The position numbers were made by a program, and so were the translations under genes. A stretch of DNA of 64,000 bases from an uncultured Eubacteriales bacterium (GTDB lineage Bacteria > Bacillota > Clostridia > Peptostreptococcales > Anaerovoracaceae): the NCBI GenBank assembly GCA_900542295.1, contig UQNJ01000010.1, positions 1-64,000 of the forward strand, given 5' to 3'. Below, one piece after another: positions 51,273 through 59,493 of the stretch (positions are counted from its first letter, which is position 1; the number at the start of each line of letters is the position of its first letter). The notes under the pieces are model-generated. The model ran no database searches. It was not told the DNA's origin and saw only the letters and a program-made list of their open reading frames with translations.

Positions 51273-51746
51273 ATGAGTAAAAAGGGGCAAAGACTTAGGG
51301 AATTTGAAAAAAACAATAGAGATTTAAGTTTCCATGATTCTCAGAAAGAGAGAAGGGAAAGGCATAAGGCAATCAAAGAAAGAAAGAAGCTTAAAAGTGT
51401 TGATCCTCAGGAGTTGAATTCCCTGAAAAGCTCTGAAAAAAAGGGTAAAAAGAAAAATAAGATTACAAATGTAAAAAGATTTATAGGAGGCATGATAATA
51501 TTAATATTTGTCATGTCTATTGGTGCTTCTGCAATTAAGATAATAAAGCTTACAGGAGAAAGGGACAGGCTTCTTGAAACAAACAAGCAGCTTACTGAGC
51601 TAAAAGAGGATTTGACTGCGGAGATGGGGCAGATAAATTCTGCCGAATATATAGAGCAGCAGGCAAGAAAAGAACTGAAAATGATAAAAAGCGGAGAAAT
51701 ACTTTTTCTTGTAGATGAAAACAGTAATGAGGAGAACGGCAAGTAA
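51273..51746 (+). CDS. divIC: Septum formation initiator (DivIC/FtsB family)
   Basis: A 157-residue single-pass protein. A long basic cytoplasmic part (residues 1-68) is followed by a membrane helix (about 70-90, MIILIFVMSIGASAIKII), a coiled coil (KLTGERDRLLETNKQLTELK) and the conserved AEYIEQQARKELKMIKSGEILF. It is part of the FtsL-DivIC-DivIB division complex. Confidence 0.85.
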   Translation: MSKKGQRLREFEKNNRDLSFHDSQKERRERHKAIKERKKLKSVDPQELNSLKSSEKKGKKKNKITNVKRFIGGMIILIFVMSIGASAIKIIKLTGERDRLLETNKQLTELKEDLTAEMGQINSAEYIEQQARKELKMIKSGEILFLVDENSNEENGK

Positions 51747-51748
51747 AT

Positions 51749-52309
51749 ATGGAAAAACTCAAAATAAAAGAGGCTATAGTTGTAGAGGGCAGAGATGATA
51801 CTGCTGTTTTGCGCCGAGTTACAGATGCACTTATAATTGAAACTCATGGTTTCGGAATTAAAAAAGAAACATGGGAGATTCTTGAAAAGGCTTATAATGA
51901 AAAAGGGCTGATAATACTTACAGACCCTGACTTTGCAGGTGAAAAGATTCGCAGCAAGCTAAAAGAAAAATTTCCGGAAAGCAAACATTCATATATGCCT
52001 CGAAGAAAGGCTGTCAAAAATGGAGATATAGGTGTTGAAAATGCAGAACCTGCTGACGTTGCCGAAAGCCTTATGAAAGTATGTACTCCTGTTCTGGCAG
52101 AAGAAGCCGGAGAATTTACATTACAGGATATGGACAGAACCGGTCTTTCGGGGAAGGCAGATTCAAAAGTGAAGCGCCAGAAGGTGGGTGAAGTTCTCGG
52201 CATAGGGTACGGGAATTGCAGTGCTTTTGTAAAAAAGCTGAATAGTTTCGGAATAAGCAGAAAACAGTTTGAAGAAGCAATAGAATCGGTATTGCTTAGA
52301 GGTAAGTGA
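51749..52309 (+). CDS. rnmV: Ribonuclease M5
   Basis: A 186-residue TOPRIM-domain nuclease that finishes 5S rRNA maturation. TOPRIM motifs are VVEGRDDTAVLRRV (about residues 10-23) and ILTDPDFAGEKIR. It is paired with rsmA as in Bacillus. Two bases separate it from divIC. Confidence 0.92.
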   Translation: MEKLKIKEAIVVEGRDDTAVLRRVTDALIIETHGFGIKKETWEILEKAYNEKGLIILTDPDFAGEKIRSKLKEKFPESKHSYMPRRKAVKNGDIGVENAEPADVAESLMKVCTPVLAEEAGEFTLQDMDRTGLSGKADSKVKRQKVGEVLGIGYGNCSAFVKKLNSFGISRKQFEEAIESVLLRGK

Positions 52310-52311
52310 TT

Positions 52312-53166
52312 ATGAATTTATATGAACCATCTGCTATAAAAGATATAAGACTCAGATATGGATTCAAATTTTCAAAGAGTCTTGGACAGAATTTTCTGAC
52401 TGATAAAAATATAATAGACAGAATTATAGAAGGTGCAGGGGTAGGATCTGATGATACAGTTATAGAAATAGGTCCGGGTATAGGTGTCATAACAGGTGAA
52501 GCGGCGAAGAGAGCAAAAAGAGTAATCGCTGTAGAAATAGATAAGTCCCTTATACCTATACTTGAAGAAACTTTAGGTGAATTCAATAATGTAACGGTTA
52601 TAAATGAAGATGTGCTGAAAGTTGACATATCAGCACTAACAGCAGGAGAAAATCCTGATAACATTAAGATAATGGGGAACTTGCCCTATTATATAACGAC
52701 ACCGATAATAATGAAGCTTCTTGAAGAACAAGTGAAAGCAGACAGCATAACAATAATGATGCAAAAGGAAGTTGCCGACAGAATAAAGGCAGGTCCGGGA
52801 AGCAAGGCATACGGAGCGCTTTCGGTGGCGGTGCAGTATTATTGTAATGTTGAGAAAGTAGCGGATGTACCAAGGGGTGTATTTGTACCTCAACCAAATG
52901 TAGACTCCACAGTACTTAAATTAAAATTAAAAAAAGAAAAAACTGTGAAGCCGTTAGATGAAAAAGTTTTTTTTGATTGTGTTAAAGCAGCTTTCAGTCA
53001 GAGGAGAAAGACTCTTTTAAATTCAATGCAGACTTTGCAGGGGGCGAGCAAGGAGCTTATAAGGAATGTTTTGGAAGATTCCGGAATTGAACCTAATAGA
53101 AGAGCCGAAACTCTTACTGTTGAAGAGTTTGTAAAAATTGCTGATGAGGTGGATAAGAGATTATGA
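52312..53166 (+). CDS. rsmA: 16S rRNA dimethyladenosine transferase
   Basis: A 284-residue KsgA/RsmA that dimethylates the two adjacent adenosines near the 3' end of 16S rRNA. SAM motif VIEIGPGIGVIT, acidic VAVEIDKSLIP-like strand, and catalytic NLPYYITTPI are visible. The ATG at 52312 follows AGAGGT; the GTG at 52306 overlaps the previous stop. Its end overlaps the next gene by 4 bases. Confidence 0.94.
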   Translation: MNLYEPSAIKDIRLRYGFKFSKSLGQNFLTDKNIIDRIIEGAGVGSDDTVIEIGPGIGVITGEAAKRAKRVIAVEIDKSLIPILEETLGEFNNVTVINEDVLKVDISALTAGENPDNIKIMGNLPYYITTPIIMKLLEEQVKADSITIMMQKEVADRIKAGPGSKAYGALSVAVQYYCNVEKVADVPRGVFVPQPNVDSTVLKLKLKKEKTVKPLDEKVFFDCVKAAFSQRRKTLLNSMQTLQGASKELIRNVLEDSGIEPNRRAETLTVEEFVKIADEVDKRL

Positions 53167-55241
53167 AAAAAGAACCTAACAAAGAACATGTAAAATTTGA
53201 CAAATTTGGCAAACTGGATCAAAAGGTGGAAGAAACCATACAGGAAGTTGAAAGTATGGGGAAAAGAAAATTCGTACTCAAGGCTTTTCATACCAGTTTT
53301 GCAGGCGCAGCAGTATGGGCGGTTTTGCTTAATCTTGTAATTGAGACTTTGGGAAGAATGCCAACGACATCTGTCTGGGGAGGGTTTCAGTTTCTGTTCA
53401 ATGAGCCGTTGATTTTTTTGTATAACACATTGATAATCTTCGCTACATTGGTAATAGCGTCGGTATTTCAGCGCAGACTGTTTGTTTTTACTATAGTATC
53501 GCTGTTTTGGCTGATTATAGGAATTATAAACGGAGTTATTCTCACTCAGAGAATGACACCATTTACAGTTAAAGATTTGAGTATACTTGATGACGGTATA
53601 ACCATAGTAAGCAATTATATGTCGCCTTTTCAGATAATTATGGCAGGAATAGGAATCCTGATTGCTATAGGGCTTCTTGTTTTACTTTTTATAAAGGGGC
53701 CAAAGAAGAGGGATGTAAAGTGGAAGAGAAATCTGTTTGCGGTTGTATTGGTTCTTTTATTTACATTCGGCGCAACATCTTTTATGATAAGAACCGAAAA
53801 AATAGAGACATTCTTCGGAAATCTGGCATATGCATACAGAGATTACGGAGTAGTTTATTGCTTCACCAATACATGGCTCAATACCGGTATAAGTAAGCCG
53901 TATAACTATAGTGAGGAAAACATGCTGAAAATCTTCAGCAATGAGGAATTAGGCGAAGACAAAGCAATGCTTTTGACTGAAAAAGATGAGGACAAGGAGC
54001 ATCCGAATATCATATTTTTACAGTTAGAGTCATTTATAGACCCTGCTACTATTACATCTATAGAAACATCTAAAGAAGTCTGTCCGAACTTCAGAGATAT
54101 GGTGAACAAATATCCTTCCGGGCAGCTGACAGTTCCTGCATGTGGCGCAGGAACTGCAAATGTCGAATTTGAAGTAATGACAGGAATTAGTGCTAAATTC
54201 TTCGGACCGGGAGAATATCCATATAAATCTATTCTAAAAGAAAAAACAATGGAAACTCTTGGATACGATTTGAAAAGTATAGGATATTCTACACATGCAA
54301 TACATAATCACAGAGCAGTGTTTTATAACAGAAATACTGTGTTTGCCAATATGGGAATGGATACTTTTACCAGCATAGAGTATATGAGTGATGTAGAAAA
54401 GACTCCGAAAAACTGGGCAAAAGATGATATTTTGACGGAATGTATGATAGATGCGCTCAATTCTACCGAATCAAGAGATATGATTTATACCATATCTGTT
54501 CAGGGACATGGAAAGTACCCAAGCGAGCAGGTTATTAAAAATCCCGAAATAACTGTTACTTCAGCTCCAAATGAAGAATTGAAGTGGAAGTTTGAATATT
54601 ATGTAAATCAAGTTCATGAGATGGACAAGTTTATAGCCCAGCTTACACAAACCCTGAATGATTATGACGAACCGGTGGTTCTTGTAATGTACGGTGACCA
54701 TATTCCTGCCATAGATATGACCGAGGAGGATCTGACGAACAATAACCTTTATGGCACAGAGTATGTGATATGGAGTAACTTCAACCTTCAGGGAAGTGAT
54801 GAGGATATGTATGCTTATCAGCTTGCTGCCCACGTTACAGAAATGTTAGATATGCAGGTTGGTACGGTGTTTACTTATCAGCAGAATCACAAAAATAGTG
54901 AAACATATTTGCAGGATCTGAAAGCCATAGGATATGATATGCTTTATGGAAAGTATTATTTGTATGGCGGTAAGAATCCATTTAAGCCTACTGATATGAA
55001 GATGGGAGTAAATGATATCACTATAGAAGAGGTAGTTAAAATAGGAGATAAATATTATATCAAAGGAAACAATTTTACTGAATACAGCAAAGTTACATTA
55101 GACGGAGAAACGCTTAAGACCATATATCTCGGAAGAAATATTTTAGGACTGCTTGAAGAAGTAGATCCGGAGGACGCCGATAATATGAAGGTAAGCCAAA
55201 TAGAAACCAAGAGTAATGAAATATTAAGCACTACTGAATAA
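53163..55241 (+). CDS. LTA-synthase-family sulfatase/phosphoglycerol transferase
   Basis: A 692-residue membrane enzyme. A cytoplasmic N-terminus of about 40 residues is followed by five membrane helices (about 45-215), then an extracellular sulfatase-fold domain. The catalytic Thr331 (GAGTANVEFEVMTG) and metal-ligand Glu289 (LQLESF) are visible, with MYGDHIP later. It probably transfers glycerol phosphate to a surface polymer. A C-terminal IPT-like segment (residues 600-690) is extra. Substrate is inferred only from the family. Confidence 0.88.
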   Translation: MKKEPNKEHVKFDKFGKLDQKVEETIQEVESMGKRKFVLKAFHTSFAGAAVWAVLLNLVIETLGRMPTTSVWGGFQFLFNEPLIFLYNTLIIFATLVIASVFQRRLFVFTIVSLFWLIIGIINGVILTQRMTPFTVKDLSILDDGITIVSNYMSPFQIIMAGIGILIAIGLLVLLFIKGPKKRDVKWKRNLFAVVLVLLFTFGATSFMIRTEKIETFFGNLAYAYRDYGVVYCFTNTWLNTGISKPYNYSEENMLKIFSNEELGEDKAMLLTEKDEDKEHPNIIFLQLESFIDPATITSIETSKEVCPNFRDMVNKYPSGQLTVPACGAGTANVEFEVMTGISAKFFGPGEYPYKSILKEKTMETLGYDLKSIGYSTHAIHNHRAVFYNRNTVFANMGMDTFTSIEYMSDVEKTPKNWAKDDILTECMIDALNSTESRDMIYTISVQGHGKYPSEQVIKNPEITVTSAPNEELKWKFEYYVNQVHEMDKFIAQLTQTLNDYDEPVVLVMYGDHIPAIDMTEEDLTNNNLYGTEYVIWSNFNLQGSDEDMYAYQLAAHVTEMLDMQVGTVFTYQQNHKNSETYLQDLKAIGYDMLYGKYYLYGGKNPFKPTDMKMGVNDITIEEVVKIGDKYYIKGNNFTEYSKVTLDGETLKTIYLGRNILGLLEEVDPEDADNMKVSQIETKSNEILSTTE

Positions 55242-55254
55242 AGTGAGGAAAGCA

Positions 55255-55800
55255 ATGAAAGAGATAGTAACAGAAAGACTGCTTCTAACTCCGTGGCAGG
55301 ATTCTTTAGAAGATGCAAAGGGGCTTTATGCGTTTGCAAAAGATCCTGATGTCGGTCCGAGAGCGGGCTGGAAGCCTCATGAGAGCGTAGAAGAATCTAT
55401 GGAAATAATAAAGACCATTTTTATGCCGTATACGGTTTGGGCTATTAGAGAAAAGGAAAGCGGAAAAATAATAGGCAATATAGGTCTTGAACCTGACAGA
55501 AGAAGAGAAGGGGTAAACAGCAAGGAACTTGGATATTCTCTTGCCAAAGACTGTTGGGGGAAAGGTTATATGACAGAGGCTGCAAAAGCCGTAATTGATT
55601 ATGGATTCAGAGAATTTGACCTATCAGTTATGGGCATATGTACTTCCCCGGAGAATAAAAGATCTCAAAGAGTTATAGAAAAATGCGGCTTTAAGTTTGA
55701 AGGAATTCAAAGAAAAGGCTATAGGATTCTTGACGGAACAGACAGAGATAATATGCTCTATTCCATTATCAGAGAAGAGTGGGAAGAAACGCAAAGATGA
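55255..55800 (+). CDS. GNAT acetyltransferase (RimJ/RimL type)
   Basis: A 181-residue acetyltransferase. It has the RimJ-like opening TERLLLTPWQ, the acetyl-CoA loop ELGYSLAKDCWGKGYMTEAAKAV, and the C-terminal NKRSQRVIEKCGFKFEG. The acceptor is unknown. The ATG at 55255 follows GTGAGGAAAG. It overlaps the next gene by four bases. Confidence 0.85.
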   Translation: MKEIVTERLLLTPWQDSLEDAKGLYAFAKDPDVGPRAGWKPHESVEESMEIIKTIFMPYTVWAIREKESGKIIGNIGLEPDRRREGVNSKELGYSLAKDCWGKGYMTEAAKAVIDYGFREFDLSVMGICTSPENKRSQRVIEKCGFKFEGIQRKGYRILDGTDRDNMLYSIIREEWEETQR

Positions 55801-56513
55801 TAAGAAAAAAGAAAATTGTATTGAGAGTGATACAGATATTGGGAATAGCTGCCGCAGCAGGAATTTTGATATGTCTTATCATCAATGCTGTAGTAAAGTA
55901 CAGTGTAAATGACAACATAATCTGCAAGGTTACAGAAGAATCATATTTTGATGAAAATATTATTTCGGAAATTAAAGAGCTGGACGCAGATTGTATTATC
56001 GTTTTGGGTGCCGGAATAATGGACAAGGAAACACCTTCACCTATGCTTAAGGATAGGTTAGATGTAGGCATAGAGCTTTATAGGCAAGGTGCAGCTCCCA
56101 AACTTTTATTAAGCGGAGACAACGGACAAGAAGAGCATAACGAGATACATGTAATGCTGCAATATGCAAAAAACCAAGGGATTCCGGAAGAAGATATTTT
56201 TTGTGATCATGCCGGATTTTCAACTTATGATTCAATGTACAGGGCATCGAGCATTTTCGGAGTACAAAAGGCAATAGTTGTAACTCAGGAGTATCATCAG
56301 TACAGAGCTCTTTTTATAGGCGATAAACTTGGGATGTCTGTTTGGGGAGTAGCTTCCGATCAAGAAAAATATATGGGACAGCTATATAGAGATTTTCGGG
56401 AAATTCTTGCAAGAATAAAAGATTTTGCAAAGGCGTCTTTGAAGGTCGACCCTGTTCTTGGCGGAAGCGTTATACCGATAAACGGTAGCGGACTTATAAG
56501 TCACGGCGAATAA
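55797..56513 (+). CDS. DUF218 (YdcF/SanA-type) membrane protein
   Basis: A 238-residue protein with one N-terminal membrane helix (about residues 11-32) and a DUF218 domain: DADCIIVLGAGI, PSPMLKDRLDVGIELYR, KLLLSGDNG and the H-x-x-QYRALFIG pattern. SanA-like proteins affect envelope barrier function in enterobacteria; the biochemical activity is not established. A 4-base overlap links it to the acetyltransferase. Confidence 0.85.
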   Translation: MIRKKKIVLRVIQILGIAAAAGILICLIINAVVKYSVNDNIICKVTEESYFDENIISEIKELDADCIIVLGAGIMDKETPSPMLKDRLDVGIELYRQGAAPKLLLSGDNGQEEHNEIHVMLQYAKNQGIPEEDIFCDHAGFSTYDSMYRASSIFGVQKAIVVTQEYHQYRALFIGDKLGMSVWGVASDQEKYMGQLYRDFREILARIKDFAKASLKVDPVLGGSVIPINGSGLISHGE

Positions 56514-56546
56514 AAGTATCAATGCCAAAAGTTGACGCATAGTATA

Positions 56547-56573
56547 TAGAGGACATTAAGTCCTCTATTTTTG
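56547..56573 (+). terminator. Terminator before the cysteine desulfurase-like gene
   Basis: TAGAGGAC-ATTAA-GTCCTCTA followed by TTTTTG. Confidence 0.75.
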
Positions 56574-56591
56574 CTATATGGGAGAATTGAT

Positions 56592-57734
56592 ATGATATAT
56601 CTTGATAACGGAGCTACCTCGTTTCCAAAACCAAAGCAGATGGTTGAGGCAATGAGTGAATGTATGTCAAAATATTGCGGAAACCCCGGCAGATCGGGTC
56701 ACTACATGTCTATGCGAACAGGGGAAGAGGTCTACAGAGCAAGGCGCAAGGTTGCTGAAATATTTAATATAGAACATGCCGAAAGACTTGTTTTTACAAA
56801 GAATACTACAGAGTCACTGAATATGGGGTTAAAAGGGCTTTTGAAAAAAGGTGACCATGTAGTTACGACGTCCATGGAGCATAATTCAGTGTTGCGGCCT
56901 CTTAAAGCTCTTGAAAGGTCAGGCGTTGAGCATACTATTGTAATGGCTGACGAAGAGGGTCATACAGCACCGGAAGATATAGAAAAAGCCATAAGGAAAA
57001 ACACTAAAATGATTATGATAACAGCAGCTTCAAATGTCACAGGGACAAAGACGCCACTCAGGGAAATAGGTACGATGGCTTTAAAAAAAGGGCTGATTTT
57101 TATGGTAGATGCTGCACAAGGGGCAGGAACTATGGATATTGATGTTTCAGATCTTAATATAGATGTATTAGCTTTTCCGGGTCACAAAGGATTACTTGGA
57201 CCTCTTGGTACAGGAGGCTTATATGTAGCGCCAAAATTAAATCCGGTGGTGTTAATTGAAGGAGGAACAGGTACCGCATCCAAGAGCAGATTACAGCCGA
57301 ATGAGTTTCCGGAAGGGTTTGAGGCAGGAACAATAAATGCGCCGGGGATTGTAGGTCTTGGATGCAGTGTTGAATTTGTGAACAGGATAGGAGTTAAGGT
57401 AATAGGTGAATACGAAAAGGAGCTGATTACATACTTAGATGAAGAACTTAAAAATATGGATTTTATCAAGCTGTATGGGCCGAATCCGGAAGAAAAAACA
57501 GGTATTTCTTTAATCAATTTAAAAAATTTTGCGCCGGAGGAAACTGCATCGCTTTTAAACGATGAATTCGGTATTGCGGTGCGCAGCGGATACCACTGTG
57601 CCGGTCTTGCACATAGAAGTATAGGAACATGGAAATCCGGAGCTGTAAGGATAAGTGTTGGCCCATATAATACTACGGAGGATATGAAAAAGCTTGTAGA
57701 TGCGTTATGGAGCATTGGCAAGAGAAGAGCCTGA
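56592..57734 (+). CDS. Cysteine desulfurase-family aminotransferase
   Basis: A 380-residue class V aminotransferase of the 'cysteine desulfurase family protein' group. PLP lysine is Lys199 (in FPGHKGLLGPLGTGGLY), the cofactor-ring Asp lies in FMVDAAQGAG, and Cys336 (in VRSGYHCAG) is in the position of the desulfurase nucleophile. It is stand-alone, without iscU or a thiolase partner, so the sulfur acceptor (or selenium use) is unknown. The start at 56592 follows GGGAG. Confidence 0.87.
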   Translation: MIYLDNGATSFPKPKQMVEAMSECMSKYCGNPGRSGHYMSMRTGEEVYRARRKVAEIFNIEHAERLVFTKNTTESLNMGLKGLLKKGDHVVTTSMEHNSVLRPLKALERSGVEHTIVMADEEGHTAPEDIEKAIRKNTKMIMITAASNVTGTKTPLREIGTMALKKGLIFMVDAAQGAGTMDIDVSDLNIDVLAFPGHKGLLGPLGTGGLYVAPKLNPVVLIEGGTGTASKSRLQPNEFPEGFEAGTINAPGIVGLGCSVEFVNRIGVKVIGEYEKELITYLDEELKNMDFIKLYGPNPEEKTGISLINLKNFAPEETASLLNDEFGIAVRSGYHCAGLAHRSIGTWKSGAVRISVGPYNTTEDMKKLVDALWSIGKRRA

Positions 57735-57759
57735 GGAAATAAAACTGAGCCATAGTCTG

Positions 57760-57788
57760 TAGACAAATGTATAAAAATATGATAAAAT
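57760..57788 (+). promoter_or_regulatory. tRNA-Pro promoter
   Basis: TAGACA and TAAAAT are separated by 17 bp, 10 bp upstream of the tRNA. Confidence 0.55.
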
Positions 57789-57798
57789 ATTTTTGTTA

Positions 57799-57875
57799 CG
57801 GGATGTGGCTCAGCTTGGTAGAGCGTTGCGTTCGGGACGCAAAGGCCGCAGGTTCGAATCCTGTCATCCCGACCA
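57799..57875 (+). tRNA. tRNA-Pro(CGG)
   Basis: A complete cloverleaf of 77 bases with encoded CCA. Acceptor CGGGATG / CATCCCG, D stem GCTC/GAGC, anticodon stem TTGCG/CGCAA with loop TTCGGGA (anticodon CGG), T stem GCAGG/CCTGT. Reads codon CCG. Confidence 0.95.
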
Positions 57876-57881
57876 AAAAAG

Positions 57882-57911
57882 AAAAGACCTCTTCTGAGGT
57901 CTTTTCTTTTT
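57882..57911 (+). terminator. Terminator after tRNA-Pro
   Basis: AAAAGACCTC-TTCT-GAGGTCTTTT followed by CTTTTT. Confidence 0.8.
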
Positions 57912-58013
57912 TTATTAAAATGGTGAGGAAATCTACCGTTCTTCACACAAAATATTTTTTGTTTCCGTTTAACGCTGCAGACCTTATCCATACGGCAATA
58001 TCTTAAGGGCATT

Positions 58014-58550
58014 TTATATTGCCGGCTTAATATCAGATAATTTAAACATCAGGTTTCCTAAAGCATATCGCTGTAAATCCAAATATTCTTGCATAGATAT
58101 AATACCACCGAAATTGAGAACTTCCATCTTTCCACTTCGGCCGGTTATATGAATATGAGAGGAGGTGAAGCCGTTTTTAAAATAGAATCTTCTTCTTGCA
58201 GTTCTCTGCTCCTTGTTTGCTGCGGAATCATCAAGCTCTTCGATAAGAAGAGCTATTTTTTTATCAGGAAACTGCCGAAAAACTTCTTGTATTATTTTAC
58301 TTCCTGTTCCGTTACTTCTGATTTTTTTTGATACGGCAAGATAATCAATCATAACCGTGTTTTTATATGGGACAGCCATAATAAAGCCATGCAGAATGCC
58401 GTTTTCTGTAGCTGTCAGAAGCTGTATCTTGCCTTTTCTTACTGAATTGCGGATTGCAAAAAAAGGTTTACGCTCAGCTTTCGGGAAAGCTTCAAAATAG
58501 ATTTCTTTAATTTCTTTCCAAGGTTTTTGATTAGTGTTTAAAATATCCAT
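58014..58550 (-). CDS. GNAT acetyltransferase
   Basis: A 178-residue acetyltransferase. The fold is recognisable from AFPKAERKPFFAIRNSV, the long strand pair TVMIDYLAVSKKIRSNGTGSKII (acetyl-CoA loop) and RRFYFKNGF near the C-terminus. The acceptor is unknown. The ATG at 58550 is 7 bases after AGGAG; another at 58556 is too close. It is transcribed from a MerR-type promoter shared with the divergent regulator, so it is the likely target of that regulator. Confidence 0.82.
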   Translation of the reverse strand: MDILNTNQKPWKEIKEIYFEAFPKAERKPFFAIRNSVRKGKIQLLTATENGILHGFIMAVPYKNTVMIDYLAVSKKIRSNGTGSKIIQEVFRQFPDKKIALLIEELDDSAANKEQRTARRRFYFKNGFTSSHIHITGRSGKMEVLNFGGIISMQEYLDLQRYALGNLMFKLSDIKPAI

Positions 58551-58592
58551 ATTCATACTCCTGTGTACTTGTAGATTTTTTCGTCATATGGT

Positions 58593-58623
58593 AGCATAAA
58601 CTATACAGTAACTGTATAGTCAA
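58593..58623 (-). promoter_or_regulatory. MerR-type promoter with 19-bp spacer and operator
   Basis: On the minus strand TTGACT (58618-58623) and TATGCT (58593-58598) are separated by 19 bp. The spacer holds most of a perfect inverted repeat, ACTATACAGT-A-ACTGTATAGT (58600-58620). An over-long spacer with a centred palindrome is the hallmark of MerR-activated promoters. Confidence 0.75.
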
Positions 58624-58633
58624 GGGGTTTAAT

Positions 58634-59452
58634 ATGAAAAACGGAAAATTTTTGTATACAACAGGACAGTTTGCAAAGCTAAATGGGATAAATAAACGAA
58701 CATTACATTATTATGATGAAATAGGTTTGTTTTCTCCGGAGTTTAAAGAAGAAAACGGATACAGATATTACACATGCCTTCAGACAGTTCAGCTGGAGCT
58801 TATCTTAACATTGAGAAAAATGGGATTGTCTATTGAAGAAATTATTCATTATCAGAAGAATCCTTCAGATGATTCTTTTGCTGAGCTTATTGCGGAAAAG
58901 AAAGATTTTATTGATAAAACTATTAAAGAACTTTTGAATACGAAATTTTTTTTGGAGCAAAAATCAAAAAAATTATCACTTAGTCTTGCTGCAAAAGACG
59001 GAGACATGAAAATAATCACCATTCCGGAGCAGCGTATTTTGTTCAGCAGTCCTATCAAAGGGGCATATGATGATGACGATTTTGCTGTCGCAGGAGAATT
59101 TTCCTTGAGATTGAAATCGATATTTGGACTTTACGATAATTTTGGCAGCTGTATTTCAACCGAAAAAATAGTGAATGGAAATTATAACAGCTACAAGTGT
59201 TTTTTCTCCTATGGCAGAGATGATATAGATGTTTATGATTTTATACGGCCAGCCGGTTCATATATAAGAACATTCAGCGTAGGGGGATGGAATAAGCTTG
59301 AAGCAGCTTATCGCAATATATGTAGTTTTGCAGATGAAAACCAGATGGAACTTACAGGGTATTCCTATGAGGAAGGTTTAAATGAGATGTCATTAAAAGG
59401 TTGTGATGACTATATTACAATGATTACTGTCGGATGCAGAAAGAAAAAATAA
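58634..59452 (+). CDS. MerR-family transcriptional activator
   Basis: A 272-residue regulator. An N-terminal MerR helix-turn-helix with wing (GQFAKLNGINKRTLHYYDEIGLFSPEFKEENGYRYYT, residues 12-48) and dimerisation helix are followed by a C-terminal domain of about 150 residues resembling multidrug/GyrI-type effector-binding domains (PEQRILFSSPIKGAY, GYSYEEGLNEM). It probably senses a small organic molecule. The operator lies 14 bp upstream of its start and overlaps the divergent GNAT promoter. Confidence 0.85.
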   Translation: MKNGKFLYTTGQFAKLNGINKRTLHYYDEIGLFSPEFKEENGYRYYTCLQTVQLELILTLRKMGLSIEEIIHYQKNPSDDSFAELIAEKKDFIDKTIKELLNTKFFLEQKSKKLSLSLAAKDGDMKIITIPEQRILFSSPIKGAYDDDDFAVAGEFSLRLKSIFGLYDNFGSCISTEKIVNGNYNSYKCFFSYGRDDIDVYDFIRPAGSYIRTFSVGGWNKLEAAYRNICSFADENQMELTGYSYEEGLNEMSLKGCDDYITMITVGCRKKK

Positions 59453-59490
59453 AAACGGAGAGAATAAGATTTTTCTCATCTCTCCGTTTT
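59452..59490. terminator. Bidirectional terminator
   Basis: AAAACGGAGAGA and TCTCTCCGTTTT are perfect 12-bp arms, between the convergent MerR and oxidoreductase genes. Confidence 0.85.
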
Positions 59491-59493
59491 CAA

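Noticed and set aside
57182..58012. A 276-codon open frame on the minus strand
   Set aside because: It is antisense to the cysteine desulfurase-like gene and crosses tRNA-Pro and a terminator.
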